NCBI GenBank assembly: GCA_029718625.1
Contig: CM056380.1
Location: 45,916,827 to 45,980,826, forward strand
DNA length: 64,000 nucleotides
Reading direction: 5' to 3'
Source of the DNA: Synaphobranchus kaupii
Taxonomy: Eukaryota; Chordata; Actinopteri; Anguilliformes; Synaphobranchidae
The notes under the pieces are model-generated. The model saw only the letters and a program-made list of their open reading frames with translations. It did not search any database and was not told the DNA's origin. The number at the start of each line of letters is the position of its first letter. The first letter of the stretch is position 1. Shown here piece by piece: positions 13,975-25,109 of the stretch. Made by a program: the position numbers and the translations under genes.

Positions 13975-14228
13975 CATGCTAACATACGCGCCCGCACACA
14001 CACGCACGCACACACACACACACTCGCCCACATGCATACATAGGCTATCGCACACGCTAACATACGCGCCCGCACACATGCACGCACACACACACACTCG
14101 CCCACATGCATACATAGGCTATCGCACACGCTAACATACGCGCCCGCACACATGCACGCACACACACACACTCGCCCACATGCATACATAGGCTATCGCA
14201 CACGCTAACTTGCGCGCCCGCACACACA
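13975..14228. repeat. 74-bp minisatellite, about 3.3 copies
   Basis: The anchor TAGGCTATCGCACACGCTAA starts at 14,041, 14,115 and 14,189, giving an exact 74-bp period. Each unit also holds a CGCCCGCACACATGCACG segment, a CA run and ACTCGCCCACATGCATACA. The first unit is diverged and the last ends in CTAACTTGCG. The 101-codon Cys/Val/Met-rich minus frame across it is translated repeat. Confidence 0.93.
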
Positions 14229-15595
14229 GGTGTCGTAATAGGGTTCCCAGGTCATATAGCAGCTGTTCATCTCCTGTTTATGATTGTGACCTTTCCTAGG
14301 GGCTAACAAACGCTCCTCCGTCAGCATGGTGACAGGAAGAACTCCGCGTTCGATGCGCGGGATAAAATATCGCTCCTTTTATTCCCGCCCGCCGGCGGGC
14401 AGAGGGAACAGGATGGGCGAGGCCCACAGCTTTTTATCAGCATGACCTCATCAGACATCAGAGATAGGAGCCAATTCTGTCATTCGTGCCAGGACCACAG
14501 GGGGCTCAGGGTTACCGCTATTCATCACCGCGATTGGCAGATTAAATCCATGAACCAAGGTTAAAATGGACAATCCAGGCACCCAGAATGGCAGTGTTTT
14601 GCATTTTAAACCAAGGAAAAGACACACTCACACGCGCACACTCTTCTCCGACAAAAGCTATTAGACCTTGCCCTTTACTGGCTGAATTATAAACATTTTT
14701 GGGTGAGAAAAAAGAAAGAAAACAAAATTAAATGCAGATTCCTCTTCCCACGGACGTCCCAAGGTTCGGAGTGGTGTCGTTCGCCCCTCTGGAGGGGAAG
14801 TGACACAAGATACTTAAAGACGAAAATTGGCCCACTTAACGAAACACGCTCTGCACCGCCTTAACCCACTCTCTCTAATGGCCTATAAAACCAGGATGTT
14901 CGTCTCTTGTAAGACCTGGAAACAAGGGGCGAAATTAGCAAGGGTAAATACATTCCTGTAGCAGAGCTAATGATAGTGTATTTCTGCACATCACTAGAAG
15001 GTCAGAACCATCTGGGGCACATACTTTGCACATAATACCCTTTACATGCCTTTAATAAGCCAATTGCTCTTTGGAACCTAAAACCGGCCGGACAGAACGC
15101 AGACCTTCACATAAAATAGGCTGAATTCTGTGCTTCAACTTTGATGTATCTCGTGACCTCTGTTATGGGCTAACTCCTATCCACATTTTTTCCCTCGCCC
15201 CACCCCCTCCCTCATTTTCTTCTTCCTTTTTTTTGTTGTTTTGTTGTGACTCATAACTCACGTTTTGTGTGTAACGTTCAGCGCTTGCCCCGAAACAGTC
15301 TGACAAATGAGAAAAAAATTAAGAAAGAATGAAATAAACCATGCACAGTAACGCTTTAACTTTAGGAATAGTTCAGTTTTATTAGGGTGAAGGCAGCGGG
15401 TGGGGGATTGAGGGTCCCAGCTAATGGTTTCTTTGGAAACCATATGTCCTTCATGTCAGCTAAAATTCTACAGTTACAGTTTAGTTAGTGTGAAAGACAG
15501 ACAAGTTGTATAATAGGAGTCCTTGGGGCTTTTTAAAAAGATCTCACAGTGTAGCATTACCGTCAATAAATTCAGCCCTGCGATAGTGCTGACAT
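14229..15595. other. Unique non-coding stretch, possibly regulatory
   Basis: No exon recognised. The sequence is non-repetitive and of even composition. It includes a perfect 14-bp GC palindrome (GCCCGCCGGCGGGC, 14,387-14,400). It has the look of vertebrate intergenic DNA with embedded enhancers, but only an alignment could show that. Confidence 0.35.
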
Positions 15596-15824
15596 AAATT
15601 AGAGGCCCCGACTTCCTGCAACGATACATCCAAAGGTGTCATTGTGCAGGGCAGTAGTTGCCTTTCTGTATACACTGACTTACTGGTAATTAAAAGCCCC
15701 AACTTTACTCTTTCCCTGTGAAAGACATTAATCTATGACATTAATTGCTGATCGCACAACAGAGCTAAAAATTTATACTTCCTGGTGGAATTGAAAGCTA
15801 GCTTAATGTCAGAGTTGGAAGTTT
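15596..15824. promoter_or_regulatory. Candidate conserved non-coding element
   Basis: A repeat-free block with closely spaced factor-like words: ATTAAT/TAATTA homeodomain cores, CTTTCCC, CATTAATTGCTGATCGC and others. It has balanced composition in an AT-rich setting and no open frame. This is an impression from texture only, with no conservation data. Confidence 0.25.
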
Positions 15825-15935
15825 AAAAAAAAAAAAAGAAGCTTATTAATGCCCTTTTCTTTTTGTGGTTAAGAGTGTTTAACTCTCTTGTAAGCGTGTG
15901 TGTGTGTGAGAGAGTTTGTGTGTGTGTGGAGTGTT
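15825..15935. repeat. Poly-A run and short GT repeats
   Basis: A 13-nt A run at about 15,825 and interrupted GTGTGTG/GAGAG tracts at 15,896-15,930. Confidence 0.8.
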
Positions 15936-17340
15936 GTTTTGTGACGGTAAAGGCCAGTAAATGTTATTCGGCACATACAGTATAAAGAAGAGGAAGAGAA
16001 GGGCTGTATTTATGCTCTTTGTGTTTGCTGCCACAAACCGTTTCATGGCTCATTTGTCCATTTCCTTCTTTTTTTAGCTGTCAGATGAATGTGAAGAAAT
16101 TTAATCCTGTGTTTTTTCAAAAAGTGAAGACATCGGTGGTTCCTCCCTCTTAGAGGGCAATACAAAGGCAGCATGTGAAATATAATGAGAAATGCAGAAA
16201 TTATGTATGTCTATGAGGAAATTATGTTGTGCAGCCTATATTATAAATGCAACAAATGTACAAACATACAGCAGATGTTAATTAATTTGCATTTAAGGCA
16301 AAAAGACACACATATTATTAAATTCTATATTATATGTACAAATATACATCACCATGGTCATAATGCTTGTGCTCTATTATTATAAATAAGGAGGATGATA
16401 ATAATAACTACATTTATTCATCCCTCATGTTTGAGCAACAATACAAAAATATGGCTGAAATTTAATTCAAAATAAATGGTCCTTTTTGCCTGAAATTGTG
16501 TGTTGCATAACAAGGTACAAGGCACTGGTAATTACAAAAAAACTTAGCAATTTATAGATTTGACTGGCACAATCACAAGGTAACAAAGGCATGAAATACA
16601 CTGGAGGGAGGCTAATCCTATGCACTATGAAGTGTTGGGAAATAATTCACAGAAAAAATAGTATGGAGCATCTCTATTTAGGTGTGGGGGCAGTCATTTA
16701 TGGTGTTGCCCTATAATTACCTTGTTATTGACCTGCAGTTACACTATTTGATTTTGCTGATTGTACCAGTGGATTGTAGGAAGGACAGGAACACTACTCG
16801 GAAATAGATCAATGAACAAATTATTATGTTGTATGTATACGAATGCTGCAAAACACTCAAAAATTATATTTAAAGCATATTCACCTTTGAAAAATATCTA
16901 GGGAATTTAAGGTTAGTTATCCTATGAAATATTTAATGTCATACTAAGATTATATATTTTGAAATAAATGCCTTAATCAATGTACCTCCCCATTGTCTTT
17001 TCGTGAAACTGTAGTGCTTGAAATAAAAATTAAAAAATAAATAAAAAAACACAACCATAAAAATGTGAACAGAATCCTTCAGTGCACTGAAAATCACCAA
17101 TCCATGTCATTGAGCAGCTGAGCAATGGGGATGAAAAGATGAAAAGATGAGACATTGGGAGGATATATGAGCAAGTTAGTTTTGGCAAAATAAATTAGTA
17201 ATCAAATAAGTAATCTGTCAAGCACCTAAATAAATTTGCTTCGGGAAGTCTGAAAATGTTAAATAAATACCAATCAACCTGAAAATGTTTAACAATCTTG
17301 AGTGTTGTATAGCAGATAACAGATACATATAATATTAAAA
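15936..17340. other. AT-rich non-coding stretch
   Basis: No gene or RNA recognised. Short ATT-rich runs near 16,380-16,400. The 66-codon frame at 16,185-16,385 has no motif. Confidence 0.4.
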
Positions 17341-17400
17341 GTAATATTTTTATAATATTATTTTTTTTTTTTAAATAAATTAAAAAAATATATATATATA
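17341..17400. repeat. Low-complexity T/A and (TA)n flank of a transposon relic
   Basis: Poly-T, then AAATTA-type sequence, then (TA)n up to the left terminal repeat of the Tc1-like element. A TA-rich site fits the TA target choice of Tc1/mariner transposons. Confidence 0.8.
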
Positions 17401-17961
17401 TACACAAGTACTGTGCAAAAGTCTTAGGCACATGTAAAGAAAATCCTTAAGGCGAAAATCCTTTCAAAAATAATTAAATTAAAAGTTTCTAAATATCAAA
17501 CAATTCACTACAAAGAAGAGTAAACAATAAAAAACAGAATCAAATCAATATTTGGTGTGACCACCCTTTCCCTTTAAAACAGCATCAACTCTCTTCGGTA
17601 CACTGTTGTTCAGTTTTATAAGAAAATCAGCTGGTAGATTGTTCCAAGCATTTTGGAGAACTTGCCACTGTTCTTCTGCAGAATCTGGCTGTCTCGCTTG
17701 CTTCTGTCTGTTCAGGTAATCCCAGACAGCCTTGGTGATGTTGAGAAAAGGCCTCTATGGAGACCATACCATCTGTTGCAGAACTCCTTGTTCTTCTTTT
17801 CTCTGACGAAAGTTCAATTAAGTTTTTGAAAAATCAATGTTTGGAAATCTACAATTTGCTCTTTTCTACTGACACACTAATGCAGAAGACAAAAAATAAA
17901 CATCTAAGAAAAAATCTACATAAAAAATCTACGGTGCCTAAGACATTTGCACAGTACTGTA
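17401..17961 (-). mobile_element. Tc1/mariner-like deletion derivative with both terminal repeats
   Basis: The left end carries GTACTGTGCAAAAGTCTTAG followed by GCAC (17,408-17,431). The right end carries its inverse, GTGCCTAAGACATTTGCAC then AGTAC (17,934-17,957), with one mismatch across 24 bp. Both ends lie in (TA)n runs, as expected for insertion at TA. The element is about 560 bp against about 1.6 kb for full Tc1-like elements. The left part keeps the 3' end of the transposase gene in minus orientation, while the right part (about 17,806-17,930) is unrelated AT-rich filler. Non-autonomous, and probably once mobilised in trans. Confidence 0.88.
17545..17805 (-). pseudogene. Tc1-like transposase, C-terminal remnant
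   Basis: The minus strand from 17,745 to 17,545 is a 66-codon open frame plus stop. It carries the typical Tc1-transposase C-terminus: a VWDYLNRQK-type segment, WQVLQNAWNNLP, then a VPKR...KGKGGHTKY end before the stop. Upstream, in the same frame, come an EEQGVL-like segment and VW, then an in-frame TAG (about 17,754). The DDE catalytic core is absent except for the region just past the last acidic residue, so no active enzyme can be made. Confidence 0.85.
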
Positions 17962-18722
17962 TATATATTATAATATACATATACATTTGATAAAAAAATG
18001 ATGTGGTTAATGAGAAAGAGGTGATCTGTTTATACGAGTGTATTGAAACAGGTGGAAACTGACTGGTGTTGTTTAGAGTCAGTTGGCTTTGTTTGTATTT
18101 CACTGTCCTTTAAAATTTAGACTTGTAGAACCTCCATTAAAATGGGGCTGCACCTAAGCTTGATCTCAATCACAATTTATCTCATAAGATTTTATAGTCC
18201 CTGTGTAGCAGGGAAATTGGTCAAAGTTCATAATTCTAATATAGCATTTTAAACAAAAAAGGCACTCCCTCAGATTGCTGAGTTTAGCTTAATTTATAAA
18301 ACACATCACTGAAAGCTTATCTTCTGCATCTCAGCATATTTGCAGATGAGAACTTTTTTTCTTATGTAATCTTGCAAGTAATTCAATAAATTCTGCCAGC
18401 TCTGTGTGGGTTGAAATACATTGACTCAGTCAGTGAATGCTTTTATGGTGGGACATCCAGCCCAGAGTCAATGCTAATTTAATGAGCACAAGCCTTTACC
18501 TGTGTCTCACCTTTCTTGTTTATACTTGCACTCAAAACTCCATTTATGAAAGACCAGGTCGAGTTTGTTATTCACAATTTATCTGTTTTCCAAGAACATT
18601 TAGAATAATCTGTGTACGGAGGGTTTTTTTTTGCCACGATTCCCACTCCTCAGTGGAAAAGGGGTTAAGTCAAAGGGTAGAGGAAGTGAGAAATCCTTTT
18701 GAATGTGGGATCCAAGAGAATG
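17962..18722. other. AT-rich non-coding stretch
   Basis: No gene recognised. Frames of 77-107 codons here and just downstream have no motifs. Confidence 0.4.
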
Positions 18723-18743
18723 TTTTTTTTTTTTTTTTTTTTT
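18723..18743 (+). repeat. Poly-T tract (about 21 T)
   Basis: A homopolymer T run that creates poly-Phe and poly-Lys frames on the two strands. Confidence 0.95.
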
Positions 18744-19528
18744 GCTGTGGTCAAAATTGAGCGTGGTGATGTTGGCATATTGCCTGGAGCATTTGTGCTG
18801 CCTGGCCTTTGGAACCCAACCACCACAAGGAGCGGAGAGGGCACTGGTGCAGAGGAAGAGACAGAGCAAGTGCGGGGAAATCGAGACGCTCCGGGCGGAT
18901 ATGCAAACAAGGTCAGAGAGGCAACAGTAGAATAGGAAATGATACATGATCTTTCCTTATTTTTCTTCTTCCTCCTCTTCTTCTTCTTCTTCCTCTTCTT
19001 TTTTTCCAAGAGCGCCAACAAGACCACAAAGCGTTATTCTGAGTGACAGACGGCTTGGAAAACTGACAGGGGGCCAAATGCGATTTTGACTGGGTTTTTG
19101 CAAAACACAAAATCACGTCAGTCCGCCTCGATCGGTGAGAGAGAGCTGACCGAGGGCTGACCTGCTGAGGGAAGCAAGGTTTTTTTTATTGGCAAGTCAG
19201 GTTCAATTTATAAATGGCGTGGAACACGCAGCATTTACACGCAGAGCAAGCTGTGTGACTTGATTTTCATATGTGACTGTGTTCTGCGTTATTTACAACA
19301 GTTATCAGCAGTTACTGGAGTTTTATAGCATTCAGATGCATTGCTGTTATTACTTTTATGTTAATTGTATTTCACGTGAATCTTGGTTGATAACAAAAAC
19401 ATTTGTGTGTTACCTTAACCTGTTTAACTAAATATGAGAAAAGTAAAAATACAGTCTTATACTGCATTCTGTTTAGTGTTTTTTTTAAAAACTTTTTGCA
19501 GGATACACAGACATGCATACACAAACCC
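18744..19528. other. Unique non-coding stretch with a TTC/CTT-rich patch
   Basis: A pyrimidine-rich TTCTTCCTC patch lies at about 18,957-19,008. The rest is unique. The 115- and 120-codon minus frames are long mainly because of poly-Lys/Arg from the T and TTC runs. Confidence 0.5.
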
Positions 19529-19572
19529 GCACACACACACACACACACACACCACACACACATACACAAACC

Positions 19573-19660
<88 letters not shown>
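19529..19660. repeat. (CA)n microsatellite
   Basis: About 130 bp of CA with two CAAACCCGC interruptions, the last about 85 bp being pure. His-Thr and Cys-Val frames over it are artefacts. Confidence 0.98.
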
Positions 19661-19665
<5 letters not shown>

Positions 19666-19814
19666 ATTCCAGCTATAGTACAGATAATATGGGGAAGAAA
19701 GGAAATAGCAGAAATGCTGAAATTGAATAGGTAACATACTGAGCAAAAAAGGATGTTTTTATAGAGAAGTAATTAATGGTATGTTTCTTAGTTCACAATA
19801 AGGCAGGCCCCCTA

Positions 19815-19870
19815 ACACACACACACACACACATGCACACACGCACACACACCCACACACACACACACAA
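19815..19870. repeat. Imperfect (CA)n microsatellite
   Basis: CA repeats with ATG, CGC and CCC interruptions. Confidence 0.93.
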
Positions 19871-20369
19871 AAATGGTGTTCCCTGTCTACTCTTAATCCC
19901 AGACTCAGGGGATTGTCTCTCTCGAACCCAAGGCAAAAGGGAAGAGGCTCTGTGAATTATTGTGACATCCAAGTGATTGATGAGTAAAACGATACCATCA
20001 CGTAATAAAAGGAAACTCTATGCAGCAAAGACGGCATTTTATAATTCTCTTTCAGCGCAGGCGCACGGCTCCTTTGGAGGATAACCAGCGACAGGGCCGA
20101 GAGGGAAGGGAGCAAAAATCCCCCTAAAGAAAGAAAAGCGTTTCTTCCCAGAAATGAAAAAAAAGAAAAGTCTGTGCAAACGTTTGGCTTTTTTTCTGGC
20201 CAGTCATTGGCGAATATATGACAGGAGCGGAGCGCAGATTGTGTTCACCGCATTAAAATAAAGGCCTGGAATCAATCAATGCAGTGACACCCCCCATGCT
20301 ACCATGCTATTTTACAACTTTCCAGTTTATGCATTGTGTTGTTTTATCAGTTCTGCAAAGGTACACTCA
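19871..20369. other. Unique non-coding stretch, possible regulatory block
   Basis: No gene. The segment from about 20,020 to 20,290 is repeat-free with words such as AAATAAAGGCC and AATCAATCAATG and could be a conserved element. Untested. Confidence 0.3.
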
Positions 20370-20388
20370 CCCCCCCCCCCCCCCCCCC
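20370..20388 (+). repeat. Poly-C tract (19 C)
   Basis: Uninterrupted C homopolymer following a CACTCAC segment. Confidence 0.97.
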
Positions 20389-21463
20389 GATCTCATACCT
20401 GCCCACAAGTTCTCTACCAGGGAGCAGAAATATTATAGCCATAATAAATAGTAAATCGGGTGTAATTTTCTTGCCCCTGGTCCCTGAGGGGATGACTGGA
20501 CATGCAGTCGTTTTCTTTCTCCCCTTGGCTTGCATCTGATCCGGAAATCAAAGACCCCCCTCTCTGCCATTGGAGAACTTAGCATTTGAATTATGTCTCA
20601 GTTCAATAGTTCTACAAGTGCAACAACACCTACCAAAGAAATCCATATAACATCTATCACACAGTACAGTGCTGTAAGTAGAGCCAATTGATCACGCAGA
20701 CGTACCGCTGGCCATACGTTTGACCGCAGACTTTAAAACAAACGTCTCATTGTTATTGATTGGTACCCTGTGCGCTTAATTAAAGCTAAACTGCGGGATG
20801 CCCTGATGTTGAATGCCCACCACCACCAGCTCTGCGCTCTCAGGGTTATACGTTTGGCTCTCCTCTGTAAGCAAAGGCCTAGGGGGGTATACAATGAAAC
20901 GGGATTACTGAGCTTAGCTGGATAACTGCACTGAGTAAAATCCGGAACAGCTCTTTTTACTTCAGTCCATGTTCCAGATTTGGGAGGGTTCAGAGTTTTA
21001 CTCAGTAATCCTGCTTTGTAGTATATCCCCCTGTTATCAACTTGAGAAAATCGGGATGCACACACGTTCCTGCACACGCACACTCCCCGCCCCGCCTCTG
21101 AAATGAAGTGAAGTTACCGGTAATTTTGGCAAACCGATCATGCATATAGGGGTTTCTGCTCTAGAAAAGGCTGGTTCAGTTGGCTGCCTTCTAGAAGCTT
21201 CACTGCGGCTCGGATCAGAACCATGCGAGTGTAAGTGAAAAGGAGGTAGAATAGCAATGTGCCCGTTTGGATTTGAAAAGCGATGCATCATCTTCTTCTT
21301 TCTCAGCTGTGGGCTGACCAGGCCTGCCTCCCTATGCCTTGTGTGTGTGCGGCCAGCCTACGTCCACACATGAGCAGTGAAACTGTGACCCAGGATAACT
21401 AGAACCGATTGTGTCAACCTAGGCATATCTGTCTCTTTCCTTTTCCCTGTGTCCCCATCTGCA
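20389..21463. other. Unique non-coding stretch
   Basis: No gene recognised. Minus-strand frames of 116 and 84 codons at 20,733-21,291 show no known motif. The words TTACTGAG/ATCC recur in inverted orientation near 20,905-21,012, with a CTCAGTAATCC segment and its near inverse about 100 bp apart, giving a weak inverted repeat. Confidence 0.35.
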
Positions 21464-21486
21464 CCCCCCCCCCCCCCCCCCCCCCC
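21464..21486 (+). repeat. Poly-C tract (23 C)
   Basis: The longest of the C homopolymers in the window. Confidence 0.97.
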
Positions 21487-21545
21487 GATATCTCTAGTGA
21501 CCTTAAGAATCTCACACGCATACACACTACCCATGCACAAGCGCG

Positions 21546-21566
21546 CACACACACACACACACACAA
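21546..21566. repeat. Short (CA)n microsatellite
   Basis: About ten CA units after GCGCG. Confidence 0.9.
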
Positions 21567-21612
21567 AATCCCCATCGCCCCTTACTTCGACAAGTGAAAA
21601 CCCAGGTCTGTT

Positions 21613-21644
21613 GTAAAGAACAGCTTATCAGGCCTGTTCTTTAC
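21613..21644. repeat. 11-bp inverted repeat (hairpin)
   Basis: GTAAAGAACAG at 21,613-21,623 and its exact inverse CTGTTCTTTAC at 21,634-21,644 enclose a 10-nt loop. No T run follows and no promoter is apparent, so no function is assigned. A direct duplication CATAATGGAAG follows at once. Confidence 0.8.
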
Positions 21645-21664
21645 ATAATGGAAGCATAATGGAA

Positions 21665-21950
21665 GCTCTCTCTCTCTCTCTTTCTCCTGTCTTTCTCTCT
21701 TCTATCTGTCCTCCCTCTCTCCTCCCTCTCTCTCTCTCCTCTCTGTCCTCTCTCTCTCCCTCCCCCCTCCCTCCTCTCTCTCTCTGTCCCTCTCTCCCTC
21801 CCTCTCTCTCCCTCCCTCCCTCCCTCTCTCTGTCCCTCTCTCTCTCTCACTCTGTCCCTCTCTCCCTCTCTCTCCCTCTCTCTCCCCTCTCTCTCTCCCT
21901 CCCTCCCTCCCTCCCTCTCTCCCTCCCTCTCTCCCTCCCTCTCTCCCTCC

Positions 21951-21986
<36 letters not shown>

Positions 21987-22001
21987 GTTCCTCTCTCTCT
22001 G

Positions 22002-22050
<49 letters not shown>

Positions 22051-22051
22051 G
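21665..22051 (+). repeat. Long (CT)n/CCT polypyrimidine tract
   Basis: About 390 bp of nearly pure pyrimidine made of CT and CCCT/CCTCC units with occasional G. Mirror symmetry makes it a candidate for triplex (H-DNA) formation. The 132-169-codon Leu/Ser and Arg/Glu frames are artefacts. It ends about 220 bp before the assembly gap. Confidence 0.98.
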
Positions 22052-22269
22052 AGATGAAGCCACTGGGTTGTTTTACAGTAATCAGCAGAGATAACACTGC
22101 AGCCACCTGCCATTTAGTCTGGGCTTCCTCACGGTCACCACGGTTGCCATGGGTGCAGCACTGAGCCCAGTGTCCTGTGTGCACTGTGCACCTGAGGCAA
22201 GGAAACCCCACCTCTCAGTGTCAATGTTATATTTTCTCTTACAAATAGTATAGTACCCGGAAGCATATT

Positions 22270-22769
22270 NNNNNNNNNNNNNNNNNNNNNNNNNNNNNNN
22301 NNNNNNNNNNNNNNNNNNNNNNNNNNNNNNNNNNNNNNNNNNNNNNNNNNNNNNNNNNNNNNNNNNNNNNNNNNNNNNNNNNNNNNNNNNNNNNNNNNNN
22401 NNNNNNNNNNNNNNNNNNNNNNNNNNNNNNNNNNNNNNNNNNNNNNNNNNNNNNNNNNNNNNNNNNNNNNNNNNNNNNNNNNNNNNNNNNNNNNNNNNNN
22501 NNNNNNNNNNNNNNNNNNNNNNNNNNNNNNNNNNNNNNNNNNNNNNNNNNNNNNNNNNNNNNNNNNNNNNNNNNNNNNNNNNNNNNNNNNNNNNNNNNNN
22601 NNNNNNNNNNNNNNNNNNNNNNNNNNNNNNNNNNNNNNNNNNNNNNNNNNNNNNNNNNNNNNNNNNNNNNNNNNNNNNNNNNNNNNNNNNNNNNNNNNNN
22701 NNNNNNNNNNNNNNNNNNNNNNNNNNNNNNNNNNNNNNNNNNNNNNNNNNNNNNNNNNNNNNNNNNNNN
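22270..22769. other. Assembly gap (500 N)
   Basis: Exactly 500 N, which suggests a fixed-size placeholder rather than a measured gap. Open frames crossing it mean nothing. Confidence 0.99.
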
Positions 22770-23871
22770 GTCACATGACAAAGTTGGTAGATACTGCTCT
22801 GTGCCTCAGTTACAGAGGATTTATATAATTTGGGGGGATTTTTGGTTTCTGATGTATTTTATATCTGTTAAGTGGCTTAAAGACAGATATACTTGGGACG
22901 GACTGCAACCCACACCAACGTCAGCTGACATCAGTCGCATCCTGCAATGAAATGACATTGAAAACCTTAAGCTGTAAACTGCTCTCTTTAGCTTTTGTAT
23001 CAAAGCAATGTGTTGGGCTAACATGGGGCTCTGGGCCACAAAATCAGATTATGATGATTTGAGATTTCTGCATATTTTGTGTCGCCTCTCATTCTCAAGG
23101 CTTCACTGTTCAGTGGGAAGCAAATTTATATTTAGGCGTTTTATGTATTTTTACATAAAGGCATTGGCTCTGTGCAACACAGTTGGAAGCCAAACCCATA
23201 CAGATGTCTTTCCCATGGAAAATGACCTTGTATTTTCGCCATGAACGCAGAACAAAACGAGGAGTATTTTTAAAGCAGCAGATTAATCAATGAGAAAGTT
23301 TATTTATTTATTTTGGGGGAGGCAAAGTTCTCCTCTCAAATTTCTCCTCCCCTTCTCCAAACTGTCATAAAAAGGAAACGTGAAGGCGGATGCTATTTCA
23401 GTGGCTGCGGGCGCTCGGCTAAAAATACAGCGTTTCACCGCGTCTCTCTCTCCCCTCGAGCGCTGAGAGGGTCCCGCAGAACTGACGGCTCAAACGGAGG
23501 CCCTCGGACCAGGGGCCCTGGCTCCCGCTATACCGCCCTGACCTCAACCTATGGGAAGCAATTGATGATAAATCCATGTTAACGAGATGGTGCCTCTTCA
23601 TCTCAAGTGCTCTTAATGTCAACTAAGAGGCAGCTCTGGTTTTGGAAACCGAGGGTCAGCATTGATCCTGCCAGACCTTGTCCACATGTGGAGAGGGGGA
23701 GGGGCTTGACCAACGGGGGGCGGGGGGGGGGGCTCCGCACCTATGTGCAAGATGTGCTTCAGGAAGTCTTCCGCCTTCAGTCATGTGATATGAGTTTGAG
23801 GCACCTGTAGGCTCCTCCCTCTCATCCATGGCCAATGACCAGCAGGTGCCTGTAGTGTTGGCAAGGGGGTG
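22770..23871. other. Unique non-coding stretch
   Basis: No gene recognised. A short G run (GGGGGGCGGGGGGGGGG, about 23,715-23,731) and moderately GC-rich sequence around 23,400-23,560 are present. Frames of 67-89 codons carry no motif. Confidence 0.4.
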
Positions 23872-23917
23872 CTTTATAACGTAAATCACTCTGGATAAGA
23901 GTGTCTGCATTTAACAA
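23872..23917 (+). mobile_element. SINE/L2-type 3' tail fragment
   Basis: CACTCTGGATAAGAGTGTCT followed by GCATTTAAC matches the tail of the fish tRNA-SINE copies elsewhere in the window. The tRNA-like head cannot be made out upstream, so this is a 5'-truncated or badly diverged copy, or an L2-clade LINE tail. Confidence 0.65.
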
Positions 23918-24983
23918 TATTTTAATTTCCCTCAGTTTTTATTTTCCAGGGGACGCAAGAGAAATGCTTATGCGTGAGCACTTTGTGAATATCATACAGC
24001 CACACCTGTGTGTGTGTTTGCGTGTGTGCATGTGTGTGTGTGTATGTGAGAGAGAGAGTGTATTTATCTCTGAGTTTCAAGTCTGACTGTCTATTTCTGA
24101 TCCTGTTTACACAGCTGTGAGTTTGCACATATACGTGTCTTTGTTAGACTTTATGTGATTCTTTCTGTGCGTTTGTGTGTACGCGTGTGTGTTTATCTTG
24201 TTACCGTGTTGACGGATTGACGGACAGGTATCTTGTGACAGTCGCAGGGCAGCTCTGGAGGGTGGAATCGGCCGCTTGTCTTTCACAGGAAACCACACAG
24301 ACAGCAGACCAAGACCATCCTTACTTCCCTGGCTGTGTATCGAAATACAAAGCCGAAACGCTGTTCAAGGTGTCACCTTTAGGTAACTGTATATATGTTT
24401 CTCCCACAACATCTTGTAAACCGCTGCTCCCGCCACAGCGAGCCCTTTCCCATCAGGAAGCCCTCACGCTCAAGGAAACACAAAACTATCGCCTTCTGGC
24501 TCGTAATCCAATGGCTGTTTTTTTTACTCTGGTGTGGAAAAGATACAGGAACTCTTTTTGACCTCTGAAGAGGTGTGAGATTTAAAAGTGTGTCTATATT
24601 TAACCTTTTTTCTTATAAACAATGTGCAGGGTAATGTGGGCAGGCTGTTTTACAGAGAGGAAATGATATCTATATTATACTGGTTCAGAAAAGGCCCGCA
24701 TAAGACTATTATCACATACACACTCATGTAGTGTATTGGCAATAATATGGCAGTGAAGGGTGAACTGTTCAAATAAACCACCCAAAAGGTGATTTCATTA
24801 TATCTAAAGGAGAATTTACTCTATAAATGAAAAAAACTTTGTTTTTTATATTTATACAATTTATTATTGTCAATAATGATAACACTTTTTATTAGAAATA
24901 AAAAAAATTATTATTATCACTATTATTATTATTACCTTTGTAGAAGCTTGCACTAAGAGCAAGTTTTCAATATCTTCACACCT
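23918..24983. other. Unique non-coding stretch with short GT/GA runs
   Basis: GT-rich sequence at 24,006-24,060 and 24,170-24,195, otherwise unique. The 128-codon plus frame at 24,175-24,561 has no recognisable domain. An ATT-rich patch lies at 24,905-24,938. Confidence 0.45.
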
Positions 24984-25109
24984 GAGCACATATGGAGTGC
25001 GGATGCTCATTGGCTGAGAGCACCAGAGCGCAAATGGAGTGCGGATGCTCATTGGCTGAGAGCACCAGAGCGCATATGGAGTGCGGATGCTCATTGGCTG
25101 AGAGCACCA
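24984..25109 (-). promoter_or_regulatory. Three 42-bp tandem repeats, each with a CCAAT box
   Basis: Three nearly identical 42-bp units (24,984-25,025, 25,026-25,067, 25,068-25,109). On the minus strand each contains a CTCAGCCAATGAGC segment, matching the NF-Y consensus (CCAAT with flanking CAG and GAG). The CCAAT cores lie at 25,009-25,013, 25,051-25,055 and 25,093-25,097. The 42-bp pitch is four helical turns, so the boxes face the same side of the helix. Orientation points towards lower coordinates. No TATA box or exon is visible downstream, so promoter use is inferred only. Confidence 0.6.

Noticed and set aside
13975..14228. CRISPR-like array
   Set aside because: The regular repeats are contiguous 74-bp minisatellite units without variable spacers, in vertebrate DNA.
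21641..22211. 132-169-codon Arg/Glu and Leu/Ser frames
   Set aside because: Translation of the CT tract in different frames and strands.
22082..22781. 180- and 230-codon frames
   Set aside because: They cross the 500-N gap and have almost no real codons.
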